A stretch of DNA of 43,791 nt from Candidatus Bipolaricaulota bacterium (GTDB lineage Bacteria > Bipolaricaulota > Bipolaricaulia > Bipolaricaulales > Bipolaricaulaceae): the NCBI GenBank assembly GCA_014360995.1, contig JACIWL010000011.1:1-43791 (forward strand). Reading direction: 5' to 3'. The notes beneath the pieces are model-generated. The model was given only the letters and a program-made list of their open reading frames with translations, made no database searches and was not told the DNA's origin. The position numbers and the translations under genes were made by a program. Shown here piece by piece: positions 1 through 7,638 of the stretch. Each line of letters starts with the position of its first letter. Position 1 is the stretch's first letter.

Positions 1-2
1 GG

Positions 3-659
3 GAATGGGGGCTCAAACCGCCGAATTACCCGTTTGGGATGTATGAGGGGCCAAGCCTCCTTGAGGCCGATAACCCCCGGGACTTCCCCGGGACCATCGT
101 CCTCTTCCGCAGGCCCCTTGAGGAGTGGTGTGAAAGCGAGGAGGAGCTCAGGGACCAGATCCGGCGCACGGTCTTCCACGAGCTTGCCCATCGCTTTGGC
201 TTTTCCGACGAGGAAATGCTCGAGGAGCTCCGCGCGGGCGCCGGTTTCCCCTGGCCAAAGGAAAAGCGGCGCCGCGAGGCCGAGCGCCACCGCAAGCAGG
301 CCGCGCATGACCTCCTTGCGGCAAAGACCTTGTTGGAAAAAGGTTTCCATGATTGGGCGTTGGAGGCGGCCCTGACCGCGGCCTACCGGGCGCTCGTGGC
401 CTTCCTCATAGAGAAGGGGGAGGATCCAGAAGTGATTGTGGCCGAGGGGATACCAGAGCTCCTTTTCCGCGCGGCTAAGTATGAGCAGCGTTTTTCACGC
501 TTACAGAAACTTACAAGGCTGGACCGGGTGAGCACGGATATGGGCGACCCCGGCGTGGAACCGCCTTGTTTTAGGGTGCGGGAAAGGGATGCTGCCCTCG
601 CCGTGCGCCTTTCTGGGGAGCTTTTGGAGCTTGGAGGAGGTGGCGATGGAGAGGTTTGA
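3..659 (+). CDS. Zincin-like metallopeptidase fused to a HEPN domain (5' truncated)
   Basis: The frame is open to the window edge and reads coding-like residues before the first ATG at 39, so the true start lies upstream. Counting from that ATG, residues 47-57 read [11 protein letters not shown], an HExxHxxGxxD zinc site (H47, E48, H51, D57) typical of the small zincin family PF06262 (DUF1025). Residues of about 80-195 form a helical HEPN-like domain ([22 protein letters not shown] and following), the nucleotide-binding fold often fused to small enzymes. I see no RX4-6H motif, so an RNase-toxin role is not supported. The last 14 bases overlap the macrodomain gene, whose ribosome site lies inside this gene, so the two are probably translationally coupled. 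The substrate is unknown. Domain call firm; function open. Confidence 0.8.
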   Translation, partial: EWGLKPPNYPFGMYEGPSLLEADNPRDFPGTIVLFRRPLEEWCESEEELRDQIRRTVFHELAHRFGFSDEEMLEELRAGAGFPWPKEKRRREAERHRKQAAHDLLAAKTLLEKGFHDWALEAALTAAYRALVAFLIEKGEDPEVIVAEGIPELLFRAAKYEQRFSRLQKLTRLDRVSTDMGDPGVEPPCFRVRERDAALAVRLSGELLELGGGGDGEV

Positions 660-1206
660 GACGGAGGTGGCGGGAACGCGGCTGGTGCTGGTGCAAGGGG
701 ACATCACCAAGCAAGAGGTGGAGGCCATCGTGAACGCTGCCAACCCGGACCTCACGCCTGGAGGCGGAGTTTCCGGAGCCATCCACCGTGCCGGTGGGCC
801 AACGGTCACGGAGGCGGCCGCGGAAATTCGGCGCCAACGGGGGCGCCTCCCCACCGGAGAAGCGGTGATCACCCCGGGCGGAAGCCTTCCCGCCCGCTAC
901 GTCATCCACACCGTGGGCCCAGTATGGCACGGAGGAAATCAAGGGGAGCCCGAGCTTTTGGCCAAGGCCTACCGATCGTGCCTTTCGTTAGCCGTGCAAG
1001 AGGGGATAAAAACCATTGCCTTTCCCAGCATCTCCACGGGCGCCTATGGCTACCCCGTGGCGGAGGCCGCGGTGGTGGCGCTGCGCACGGTGCGCGATTT
1101 CCTTCGGGAAAATCCCGGAAAACTTGCGGAGGTTCGCTTTGTCCTCTTTTCTGCAGCGGACTTTGCCGAGTATCGGAAGGCGTGGGAGAAGGTGAGTAGC
1201 GTATAA
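646..1206 (+). CDS. Macrodomain protein (ADP-ribose/O-acetyl-ADP-ribose hydrolase-like)
   Basis: A 186-residue single-domain macro protein of the YmdB/TTHA type. It has the N-terminal QGDIT, the substrate-loop [20 protein letters not shown] and the second loop [10 protein letters not shown], the classic ADP-ribose phosphate-binding segments. Such proteins remove ADP-ribose from proteins or nucleic acids, or hydrolyse O-acetyl-ADP-ribose. The ATG at 646 is chosen over an upstream in-frame start because GGAGGAGG (633-640) sits 5 bases before it and the protein then begins as family members do. It starts inside the zincin-HEPN gene (14-base overlap), which suggests a two-gene unit. A link to ADP-ribosylation-based defence or stress is inference. 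Confidence 0.88.
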   Translation: MERFETEVAGTRLVLVQGDITKQEVEAIVNAANPDLTPGGGVSGAIHRAGGPTVTEAAAEIRRQRGRLPTGEAVITPGGSLPARYVIHTVGPVWHGGNQGEPELLAKAYRSCLSLAVQEGIKTIAFPSISTGAYGYPVAEAAVVALRTVRDFLRENPGKLAEVRFVLFSAADFAEYRKAWEKVSSV

Positions 1207-1207
1207 T
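1202..1207 (+). promoter_or_regulatory. -10 box of a leaderless promoter for the nucleoside kinase gene
   Basis: A perfect TATAAT lies just 8 bases before the ATG at 1216, overlapping the end of the macrodomain gene. No Shine-Dalgarno sequence is present between them, so transcription would begin at or within a few bases of the start codon. The -35 region is weak (GGCGTG at 1179-1184 for a 17-base spacer). Confidence 0.6.
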
Positions 1208-1215
1208 TCCACCCC

Positions 1216-2922
1216 ATGATCCGGGCGGGCAAACCCAGGGACACTGTACAGGCCCTTTTCCCCGACGGCCGGATCCTCGAGGGGCCCGTGGGCACAAGCC
1301 TTGCGGAGTTTGTCGCCGCGGCCTACCCCGATCCCACGGTCCCCGCCGTGGCCGCGCTCGTGGACGGGGAGCTATGGGAGCTCAGCGAGCCCCTCCGCCG
1401 GGACGCCGAGGTCCGCCCCATTTTCCTGACCGATTCCGAAGGAATCAGGATTTACACCCGCTCATTGAGCTTCCTTTTGGCCGCCGCGGTGGCAGAGCTT
1501 TTCCCCCAGGCCCGCCTCATCATCGACCATTCCGTGCCCTTTGGTGGTTACTACTGCCGGGTGATGGGAAGGCCCCCGTTTTCTCCGGCCGAGCTCGCCC
1601 AAATCGAGGACCTGATGCAGCGCTGGGTGGAGGAGGACCGCCCCATCGAGAAGGAGCTCCTTCCGGCGAGCGAGGCGGCACGAGCCCTGGCCGCCCAGGG
1701 TTTCCCCCGCAAGGCCGCCCTTCTTTCCTCCCAAAATGACATGTCCATCCCCCTATACCGGCTGGGGACGTTCAGGGAATACCTGTTTGGGCCAATGGTC
1801 CCCTCTACCGGCTATCTTCGCTATTTCCGCCTTCACCCCTACCACGACGGCTTCATCCTCCAGTTCCCGCGGCGGGAGCGCCCGACGGAGCTCGCTCCGG
1901 TGGAGGACTACCAGCCCCTTTGGCAGGTGTTTGAGGAGTACGGCCGCTGGCTGGAACTCCTTGGCGTTTACGACGTTTTGACCGTGAACGAGGCCATCCG
2001 CACCGGCCGGATGGCCGAGGTGATCCTCGTCTCCGAAGCCCTGCACGAGCAGAGGATCGCCGAGATCGCCCGAGCCATCGCCCGGCGCGAGCCGAAGATC
2101 GTCCTCATCGCCGGCCCCTCCTCTTCGGGAAAAACGACGTTTACGAAGAGGTTGGCCATCCAACTTTTGGCCCTCGGGCTTCGGCCGTACCCGATCTCCA
2201 TGGACGACTACTTCCTTCCCCGGGAGGAGATGGCCCGCCGCGGCCTCACCGATTTCGACGATCTTTCCGCCCTGGACCTTCCTCTTTTCCACGAGCAGAT
2301 GGCCGCCCTCGCCGCCGGGGAAGAGGTGACCCTTCCTCACTTCGATTTTCCCACGGGCACCCGAAAAAAGGGGCTCACCCTGCGCCTGGACAGCGAAGCC
2401 CTCCTCCTTGTGGAGGGGCTGCATGCCCTCAATCCCGCTGTGCTCCCAAGCGACCTTGGCAAGAAAGTTTTCCGCATCTACGTTTCTGCGCTAACTCAGC
2501 TCAATCTGGATGACCATGTGCGCATTTCCACCACCGATACCCGCTTCATCCGCCGGATCGTGCGGGACGCGGCGTTTCGCGGGTACTCCGCTGAGCAGAC
2601 CCTGAGCCTTTGGGGGAACGTCCGCCGGGGGGAGAAACGCTTTGTGTTCCCCTACCAAGGCCGGGCGGACGTGATGTTCAATTCCGCCTTGGTCTACGAG
2701 TGGAACGTCCTGCGGAGCCGGGTGGAGCCCCTTCTGCTTCAGGTGCGCCACCCGCGCCTGAGGCTAGAAGCGGAGCGTCTTTTAGGGATTCTCCGGTGGT
2801 TTGCCCCTTACCCGGATGGGGAGGTCCCTGCCACCTCCATCCTGCGGGAGTTCATCGGCGGCGGGATTTTGGCCAGCTATTATCCAAGCCCGTTTGAGCG
2901 GGCCACGTGGAGGCGCGGATGA
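1216..2922 (+). CDS. TGS/ThrRS-like domain plus uridine kinase-type nucleoside kinase
   Basis: A 568-residue protein of a known fused architecture. An N-terminal TGS domain (about 10-75) and a ThrRS second-additional-like region with HSVPFGGYYCRV (about 105-118) precede a phosphoribulokinase/uridine kinase domain. The Walker A is GPSSSGKTTF at about 300-309, followed by SMDDYF and a FDFPTGTR stretch typical of uridine kinases, and an LVEGLHALNP segment. The family phosphorylates uridine/cytidine or a related nucleoside; the TGS part may sense nucleotides or RNA. Its stop overlaps the next ATG (ATGA, 2919-2922), so it is co-expressed with the flavin reductase-like gene. Translation is probably leaderless. 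Fold and domain order are clear; the exact substrate is not. Confidence 0.88.
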   Translation: MIRAGKPRDTVQALFPDGRILEGPVGTSLAEFVAAAYPDPTVPAVAALVDGELWELSEPLRRDAEVRPIFLTDSEGIRIYTRSLSFLLAAAVAELFPQARLIIDHSVPFGGYYCRVMGRPPFSPAELAQIEDLMQRWVEEDRPIEKELLPASEAARALAAQGFPRKAALLSSQNDMSIPLYRLGTFREYLFGPMVPSTGYLRYFRLHPYHDGFILQFPRRERPTELAPVEDYQPLWQVFEEYGRWLELLGVYDVLTVNEAIRTGRMAEVILVSEALHEQRIAEIARAIARREPKIVLIAGPSSSGKTTFTKRLAIQLLALGLRPYPISMDDYFLPREEMARRGLTDFDDLSALDLPLFHEQMAALAAGEEVTLPHFDFPTGTRKKGLTLRLDSEALLLVEGLHALNPAVLPSDLGKKVFRIYVSALTQLNLDDHVRISTTDTRFIRRIVRDAAFRGYSAEQTLSLWGNVRRGEKRFVFPYQGRADVMFNSALVYEWNVLRSRVEPLLLQVRHPRLRLEAERLLGILRWFAPYPDGEVPATSILREFIGGGILASYYPSPFERATWRRG

Positions 2923-3461
2923 ACGTGTTTGATAAAAAATTCCGGCGGATCGAACCGTGGGTGGGATTTGCTCAGGTGCAAAAGCAGCTTAGGGATGGCG
3001 GCGCCTTTTTGGTTTCCGTGGACAAAGGGGGCCGGCCCAACGCCATGACCATCGGCTGGGCCCTCCTCGGCACCATCTGGTATCAGCCAGTCTTGATCGT
3101 TTGCGTGCGCCCATCCCGCTACACCCACTCCTGCCTTTTGCATTCCCGGGAATTCACGGTGAACATCCCCTTCGGAAAAATGGAGAAGGAGCTGGAGTTC
3201 TGTGGGGAAAAATCTGGGAAAGACGTGGACAAATTCAAAGAGCTCGGACTTCGCTGGGAACGGGGGCACGAGGTTTCCATCCCCGTTTTGACCGATTGCG
3301 ATCTCATATACGAGTGCCAGATCATCGCCCAACTGGACTTGGTCCAGGAGGGGATCCTCTCCGAAGAGGTGCGCACCAAGTACTATCCTCAAGGGAACTT
3401 GCACACCTTGTTTTTCGGGGAGATCAAAGCGGCTTGGCGCGCCCGCGAAGGAGGGAAATAG
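2919..3461 (+). CDS. Flavin reductase-like (flavoredoxin family) FMN-binding protein
   Basis: A 180-residue split-barrel protein of the DIM6/flavoredoxin family. Typical segments are GGAFLVSVDKGGRPNAMTIGW near residue 30-50, the VRPSRYTHSCL FMN-phosphate region and REFTVNIP. Members reduce or carry FMN and serve as electron carriers or as partners of other redox enzymes. The ATG at 2919 is preferred over a GTG at 2907 because it forms an ATGA overlap with the kinase stop, the dominant coupling mode in this window. The 3' end overlaps the convergent yqeB-like gene by 38 bases, with no terminator between them. The redox partner is unknown. Confidence 0.85.
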   Translation: MNVFDKKFRRIEPWVGFAQVQKQLRDGGAFLVSVDKGGRPNAMTIGWALLGTIWYQPVLIVCVRPSRYTHSCLLHSREFTVNIPFGKMEKELEFCGEKSGKDVDKFKELGLRWERGHEVSIPVLTDCDLIYECQIIAQLDLVQEGILSEEVRTKYYPQGNLHTLFFGEIKAAWRAREGGK

Positions 3462-4221
3462 CTTCCACCACGCCCTCGGCAATTTTTAAAGACCTGGTAG
3501 CTATTTTGAAGGGCAAAGTGGGATCCGGCCGGGGATCGATCTCTAAAACCTTCATGCCTGGCCGGACTTCCAGCCCTTCATGAAGAACGCCCCGCACCAC
3601 CCCGGAGATGGGGGCCAAAAGCTCTGTCCCATCTACCCGCGCGATCGGTTCCCCTTCCTTCACCAGATCGCCAATGGTACAACGAGGGAAGAAAACCCCA
3701 GAGCAAGGAGCGCGCACAACCCTTTCCACCCGAAGCCCCTCCACCGCGCAGGGTCGGTGGGTGGGAGGAAGGGCGCTTCCCAGAAGGTAGACGCGCCCAA
3801 GATCCGGCCCCTCCAGGGTCTCCACTACGGCGTGACAATCGACTCCGGCAGTGAACCCCGGTCCAAGGCCTACAACAAGGGGAGCCTCAGAGATGCTCGT
3901 TCCCAAATTGCGCTTGGCCATGCGCGCGTCTATAAGGATTTCTGGAGCGATCTCCCTTAACGCCTCGCCCTCGGGAGCAAGCACCGCCACAAAACCTTCT
4001 TCCACAAGCCTTTTGGCCTCGGCCGGGGAAGGGGCTCGCCGCGCGACCACCCCTTCCACCTCCCATTCACCGCGATAAATCGCCTCGGAAAAGGACACGG
4101 CCCAGCGCAGGGTGGTGGGTTTGGGGAGCTCTGTGTAGATGAGCTTATAGCCCAAGGCATGCAAGAGGACCCCTACCACCGTGCCCACGTCCCCGGCGCC
4201 GCGGACAAAAACAACGCTCAT
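3424..4221 (-). CDS. yqeB: YqeB/EF2563-family accessory protein of selenium-dependent molybdenum hydroxylases
   Basis: A 265-residue protein starting MSVVFVRGAGDVGTVV, a Rossmann-like nucleotide-binding start. It continues with LIDARMAKRNLG, VVGLGPGFTAGVDCHAVVET and a C-terminal lipoyl/HlyD-like region (SGVVRGVLHEGLEVRPGMKVLEIDPR). This layout is that of the EF2563/YqeB family, which co-occurs with selenium-dependent molybdenum hydroxylases (xanthine or purine hydroxylases) and is needed for their labile selenium cofactor. Its ATG overlaps the hydantoinase stop by 4 bases (ATGA, 4218-4221), the same pairing seen in purine-catabolism clusters elsewhere. The hydroxylase itself is not in the window. 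The 3' end overlaps the flavin reductase-like gene by 38 bases. Confidence 0.85.
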   Translation of the reverse strand: MSVVFVRGAGDVGTVVGVLLHALGYKLIYTELPKPTTLRWAVSFSEAIYRGEWEVEGVVARRAPSPAEAKRLVEEGFVAVLAPEGEALREIAPEILIDARMAKRNLGTSISEAPLVVGLGPGFTAGVDCHAVVETLEGPDLGRVYLLGSALPPTHRPCAVEGLRVERVVRAPCSGVFFPRCTIGDLVKEGEPIARVDGTELLAPISGVVRGVLHEGLEVRPGMKVLEIDPRPDPTLPFKIATRSLKIAEGVVEAISLLRGRAKPL

Positions 4222-5543
4222 TTTTGCCAAGGGATGAACTTCCCCCGCCCTGGGCGGGCCAAGATCTCCCCATCCCGATAAACCCACTCCCCCCGGGAGA
4301 GCACTCCCACGATCTTTCCCCGCACGGAAAAGCCCTCGTACGGGGAGAAATCGACGGCCATGTGGAGGTCTTTGGCGTGGATCGTCCAGGTGGCCTTCGG
4401 ATCGATAAAGACCAGGTCGGCATCGGAGTTAGGCTGAACCGCGCCTTTTTTGGGCCAAAGGCCGAAGGCCCGCGCCGGCCCCTCCGAAAGAAGCCAGGCC
4501 AAATCCGAGGGACGCAGGCGACCGCTTCCCACCCCGGCGGAGAAGAGAAGCGGAAGAAGGGTTTCCACTCCCGGAAGGCCGGAGGGGATCCTCTCCGGAT
4601 GCTCCCGGTAAGGATCCTTTTGGGCGCGGGTGAAGGGGCAGTGATCAGTGGCCACCGCCTGTAGCCTCCGCCGGGCCAAGGAACGCCAAAGGGCCTCCTG
4701 ATCCTCACGTGTCCGCAGGGGCGGGGTCACGGAAAAAAGATGTCCATCGGGACGGCTATACACGCTCTCATCCAAAAGGAGGTAATGGGGACAAGTTTCC
4801 CCGAGGAGCGGGGCCCCGGCCGAGCGGGCGGAAAGGAGGGCCGAGAGGCCAGAAGCCGAGGAAATGTGGGCCACATATGTCGTGCAGTGTGTCCTTCGCG
4901 CAAGGATGCCCACTTCTGCAATGGCCACCTCTTCGCTCAGTGCGGGCCTTGCCCAGGGGAACGGCCCTCCTTTTTGGTCCACGAGCTCATCGGCCTCGGC
5001 ATGGACCATGGCTACACCCCCTATTTCCCGGATTGCTTCCATGGCCACTTTAAGATCCCCAAGGCTCGTGCGGCGACCAGAATCTGAATAGGCCAAATAA
5101 AACTTGAACGAGCGCACACCAAGCTCCCGCACGGCAGGAATTTCCCAAAGGCGCTCGGGCCGCCAACCCACCATCTCCGCGTGGAAGCTATAGTCCACCA
5201 CAGACACCCGCGCCTCGGAAAGCCTCCTTTCCACGGCCTCGGGGAGAGAAACCTCGGGATGGCCCAAGGTGAAGTCGATGAAGGTGGTGACTCCACCGGC
5301 CGCTGCGGCCAAAGAGCCGGTGTGAAAATCGTCCGCGGAACGCGTGCCGGCCACCGGCAAAGCAAAATGCACGTGCGCATCCACCACCCCGGGAAAGATA
5401 AGAAGGCCGTTAGCGTTGAACGTCTCCGCTGATTTGGCCGAAGCCTTGCCCACCCGCGCGATTCGCTCTCCCTCAACATAAAGGGTGGCCGGGCCCACGC
5501 GGTGCGACGTGACCACAATACCCCCGTGGATGAGCAAACTCAT
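4218..5543 (-). CDS. Dihydropyrimidinase/hydantoinase-type cyclic amidohydrolase
   Basis: A 441-residue binuclear metal amidohydrolase. It shows the DAHVHF metal site near residue 55, the SFKFYLAY strand carrying the lysine normally carbamylated (about 147), VHAEAD (about 178), AHISSA (about 230) and TDHCPF (about 307). It cleaves cyclic amides such as dihydropyrimidines, hydantoins or allantoin. Separating these from dihydroorotase needs phylogeny, but the ATGA-coupled YqeB gene points to purine/pyrimidine breakdown (SsnA/HydA/xanthine dehydrogenase-type clusters). A complete leaderless promoter lies directly upstream. The length is normal for the family. Confidence 0.85.
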   Translation of the reverse strand: MSLLIHGGIVVTSHRVGPATLYVEGERIARVGKASAKSAETFNANGLLIFPGVVDAHVHFALPVAGTRSADDFHTGSLAAAAGGVTTFIDFTLGHPEVSLPEAVERRLSEARVSVVDYSFHAEMVGWRPERLWEIPAVRELGVRSFKFYLAYSDSGRRTSLGDLKVAMEAIREIGGVAMVHAEADELVDQKGGPFPWARPALSEEVAIAEVGILARRTHCTTYVAHISSASGLSALLSARSAGAPLLGETCPHYLLLDESVYSRPDGHLFSVTPPLRTREDQEALWRSLARRRLQAVATDHCPFTRAQKDPYREHPERIPSGLPGVETLLPLLFSAGVGSGRLRPSDLAWLLSEGPARAFGLWPKKGAVQPNSDADLVFIDPKATWTIHAKDLHMAVDFSPYEGFSVRGKIVGVLSRGEWVYRDGEILARPGRGKFIPWQK

Positions 5544-5549
5544 ACAATA

Positions 5550-5578
5550 AGGTTAACAACCACGATTCCCTCGGCCAA
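5550..5578 (-). promoter_or_regulatory. Leaderless promoter of the hydantoinase-yqeB operon
   Basis: On the minus strand TTGGCC (5578-5573), a 17-base spacer and TAACCT (5555-5550) precede the ATG at 5543 by only 6 bases. No Shine-Dalgarno is present. The element occupies half of the 53-base gap to the divergent rlmN gene. Confidence 0.6.
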
Positions 5579-5596
5579 GGGAAGGATGGGGCAGCC

Positions 5597-6640
5597 ATGG
5601 AAAAGCGTCTGTTTTTGGATCTTTCCTATGAGGAGCTTGCCGAGGAGCTGAAGGCCCTCGGAGAGCCCGCTTATCGGACACAACAGGTCTGGGAATGGGT
5701 TTGGCGCAAGCTCTGCCCGGACTTTTCCGCCATGACCAATCTCCCCCTTTCCCTGCGGGAGGAACTTTCCCGCCGGTTTTCGCTAGACCCGTTCACAGTT
5801 TTGGCCAAGGAATGCGATGAGGAGGGGACGGAAAAAGTCCTCCTTTCCCTCCCCGATGGGGCGAGCGTTGAGGCCGTACTAATTCGCGAGGAAGACCGAA
5901 ACACGGTCTGCATTTCCACCCAAGTCGGTTGCCCGGTGGGCTGCTCTTTTTGCGCCACCGGACAGATGGGTTTTGTACGCAACTTAACCGCCGGGGAGAT
6001 CGCCGGCCAAGTTCTGTACTTTGCCAAAGTTTTAGAGGCCCAGGGAAAACGCGTAACCCATGTTGTGGTTATGGGGATGGGCGAACCATTTTTGAACTAT
6101 GAAGCCACATTAAAAGCGCTGAACAATTTAAACGACAAGCGCGGTTTTAACCTGGGCGCAAGGAGGATCACGGTCTCCACCATTGGGGTCGTCCCGGCTA
6201 TCCTCCGCTTCGCCCAAGAGGAGAAGCAATACAATTTGGCTATTTCCCTTCACGCGCCCGAGGACGAGCTTCGCCGCAAACTCGTGCCTTTGGCCGAACG
6301 CTGGCCCATCTCTCAGGTCCTTTCCGCAGCCGAGGCCTACATTTTGGCCACCGGCCGCCGGGTCACCTTCGAATACGTGCTTTTGTGCGGTGTAAATGAC
6401 GCGCTCAAACACGCGCGGGCTTTGGCGGCCCTTCTCCGCGGAAAGCTCGTGCACGTGAACCTCATTCCCTTTAACCCCGCTCCGGGTTTGCCCTTCTTTC
6501 CCCCTGACGAAGGTCAAATTGAGCTTTTTCGACGCGAGCTTTTGGCCCACGGCATCGATGTGACGGTGCGCCGCTCGCGAGGGATTAAAATCCAAGCGGG
6601 CTGCGGCCAATTGCGCTCTCGCGTTTTTCGCGAAAAATAG
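5597..6640 (+). CDS. rlmN: 23S rRNA/tRNA (adenine-C2) methyltransferase, radical SAM
   Basis: A 347-residue RlmN. It carries the radical SAM cluster motif CPVGCSFC (CxxxCxxC, about 112-119), VVMGMGEPFLNY, the SAM/product loop and the C-terminal KIQAGCGQLR with the second catalytic cysteine (about 338) that forms the methyl-carrying intermediate. Family members methylate A2503 of 23S rRNA and A37 of some tRNAs. The N-terminal helical RNA-binding domain (DLSYEELAEELKALGEPAYR) is present. AAGG at 5579-5583 gives only a weak, distant ribosome site. It stands alone, divergent from the hydantoinase and about 126 bases before the Rrf2 gene. Confidence 0.95.
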   Translation: MEKRLFLDLSYEELAEELKALGEPAYRTQQVWEWVWRKLCPDFSAMTNLPLSLREELSRRFSLDPFTVLAKECDEEGTEKVLLSLPDGASVEAVLIREEDRNTVCISTQVGCPVGCSFCATGQMGFVRNLTAGEIAGQVLYFAKVLEAQGKRVTHVVVMGMGEPFLNYEATLKALNNLNDKRGFNLGARRITVSTIGVVPAILRFAQEEKQYNLAISLHAPEDELRRKLVPLAERWPISQVLSAAEAYILATGRRVTFEYVLLCGVNDALKHARALAALLRGKLVHVNLIPFNPAPGLPFFPPDEGQIELFRRELLAHGIDVTVRRSRGIKIQAGCGQLRSRVFREK

Positions 6641-6707
6641 AATGGACCCCCTTGGTCAGCCAATTGGACCCCTTCCCACTTTTTCCCCTGAAGGCAGCCA
6701 GCCATTT

Positions 6708-6737
6708 TTGACACCTGAAGCCCATGCGTGTTATTAT
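6708..6737 (+). promoter_or_regulatory. Sigma70-type promoter of the histone-tailed Rrf2 gene
   Basis: A perfect TTGACA (6708-6713) is followed after 17 bases by TTATTA (6731-6736), or after 18 by TATTAT. The start codon at 6767 has AAGGAGG at 6756-6762, so this gene has a conventional leader of about 20 bases. A CCAATTGG palindrome (6660-6667) with two nearby ATTGGACC/ATGGACC copies lies upstream and could be an operator, but I cannot show that. Confidence 0.65.
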
Positions 6738-6766
6738 CAGTTTGCCAAAATGGGTAAGGAGGAATC

Positions 6767-7285
6767 ATGTTACTAGGAATGCGGTTAGCCAGCGGAATTC
6801 GTGCCCTTTACGAGCTCGCACTTTTGCCGGAGCGCCGCAGTGCCGTGCGGGAGCTGGCCAAAGCGTGCGGGGTCAGCGAGCCCTTCCTTCGCCGCATCTT
6901 TTTGGACCTGCGGGCCAAAGGTTATCTGGAAGCGCAGAAAGGAAGGGTTGGCGGCTTCAAATTAGTGAAAGAGCCGCAGGACATAAAAATCGCGGACCTG
7001 GCAAAAATTCTAGAGAAAGAGCCTGCGTTGGTGTTGGGCCGGGTTGGACGAGATCTTCTTTCACCCGATCCCAGCTGCCCAACTTATCCATTCTGGGAAA
7101 GCATGGAGCAAAAATTTATGCAGGAAATGGACAAGCTCACCTTGGCCGACGTGATTGCCCTCGCCGGGGAAGCAAAAAGACCAGCACCCGCAAAGAAAGC
7201 TCGCGCAAAGACGACACGAGGGACGCGCAAGAAGAAAACTAGTGCCAAAGCCTCTAAGCGTTCCCGGCGTCGCTCTCGCCGCTAG
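6767..7285 (+). CDS. Rrf2-family transcriptional regulator with a lysine/arginine-rich C-terminal tail
   Basis: Residues 1-135 are an Rrf2 winged-helix regulator (SAVRELAKACGVSEPFLRRIFLDLRAKGYLEAQKGR wing and recognition helix, then KIADLAKILE). Only one cysteine (in SCPTYPFW) lies where IscR/NsrR proteins have three cluster ligands, so a Fe-S cluster is doubtful. Residues 137-172 are unusual: 19 of 36 are Lys or Arg, none acidic, with PAPAKK and KKKTSAK patterns like the tail of histone H1 or AlgP. The stop codon is interlocked with that of convergent sufU in the sequence CTAG (7282-7285). Ribosome site AAGGAGG supports the start. A role in suf control is suggested by position only. Confidence 0.82.
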   Translation: MLLGMRLASGIRALYELALLPERRSAVRELAKACGVSEPFLRRIFLDLRAKGYLEAQKGRVGGFKLVKEPQDIKIADLAKILEKEPALVLGRVGRDLLSPDPSCPTYPFWESMEQKFMQEMDKLTLADVIALAGEAKRPAPAKKARAKTTRGTRKKKTSAKASKRSRRRSRR

Positions 7286-7638
7286 CTTTTCAACGCCTTC
7301 CGCAGGGCTCTCAGGGGCAGGAGGGCGCAATTTAGGCGGGTTTGTATAACCCCGCCCAGAGCGGAAAGGAGCTCCTCGTCCTTCATTTCCCGGAGCTCCG
7401 CAAGGGTCCGCCCTTGGATAAGCTCGGTGAGGAGTGAGGCCGCGGCCTGGGAAATGGCACAACCGTGGCCATCAAAGCGCACGTCCGCCACTTTCCCATC
7501 GGCGACCTTGAGCTCAAGCCTCACCGCATCCCCACAAAGGGGGTTCACTTCCACCCCCACTAGGTCCGGATCCGAAAGGCGCCCTTTATTGCGGGGGTTT
7601 TTCCAGTGGTCGAGGATCACCTCTTCGTAGGGGCTCAT
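7282..7638 (-). CDS. sufU: SufU/IscU-like Fe-S scaffold or sulfur-relay protein
   Basis: A 118-residue IscU-fold protein with the three conserved cysteines: C35 in PLCGD, C60 in GHGCAISQAAASLL, and C104 in RLNCALLPL, plus D37. Spacing and the C-terminal position resemble SufU, the zinc-dependent sulfur acceptor of SufS, although a scaffold role is possible. It is the last gene of the suf operon. Its ATG at 7638 overlaps the sufS stop by 4 bases; upstream in-frame starts are less likely. Its stop codon shares CTAG with the convergent Rrf2 gene. Confidence 0.9.
   Translation of the reverse strand: MSPYEEVILDHWKNPRNKGRLSDPDLVGVEVNPLCGDAVRLELKVADGKVADVRFDGHGCAISQAAASLLTELIQGRTLAELREMKDEELLSALGGVIQTRLNCALLPLRALRKALKS

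Noticed and set aside
3-659. HEPN domain as an RNase toxin
   Set aside because: No RX4-6H catalytic motif is present in the HEPN part.
6624-6637. TTTTTCGCGAAAAA palindrome at the end of rlmN as a terminator
   Set aside because: It has no loop bases, lies within the last codons and lacks a GC stem plus T tract, so it cannot act as a standard hairpin terminator.
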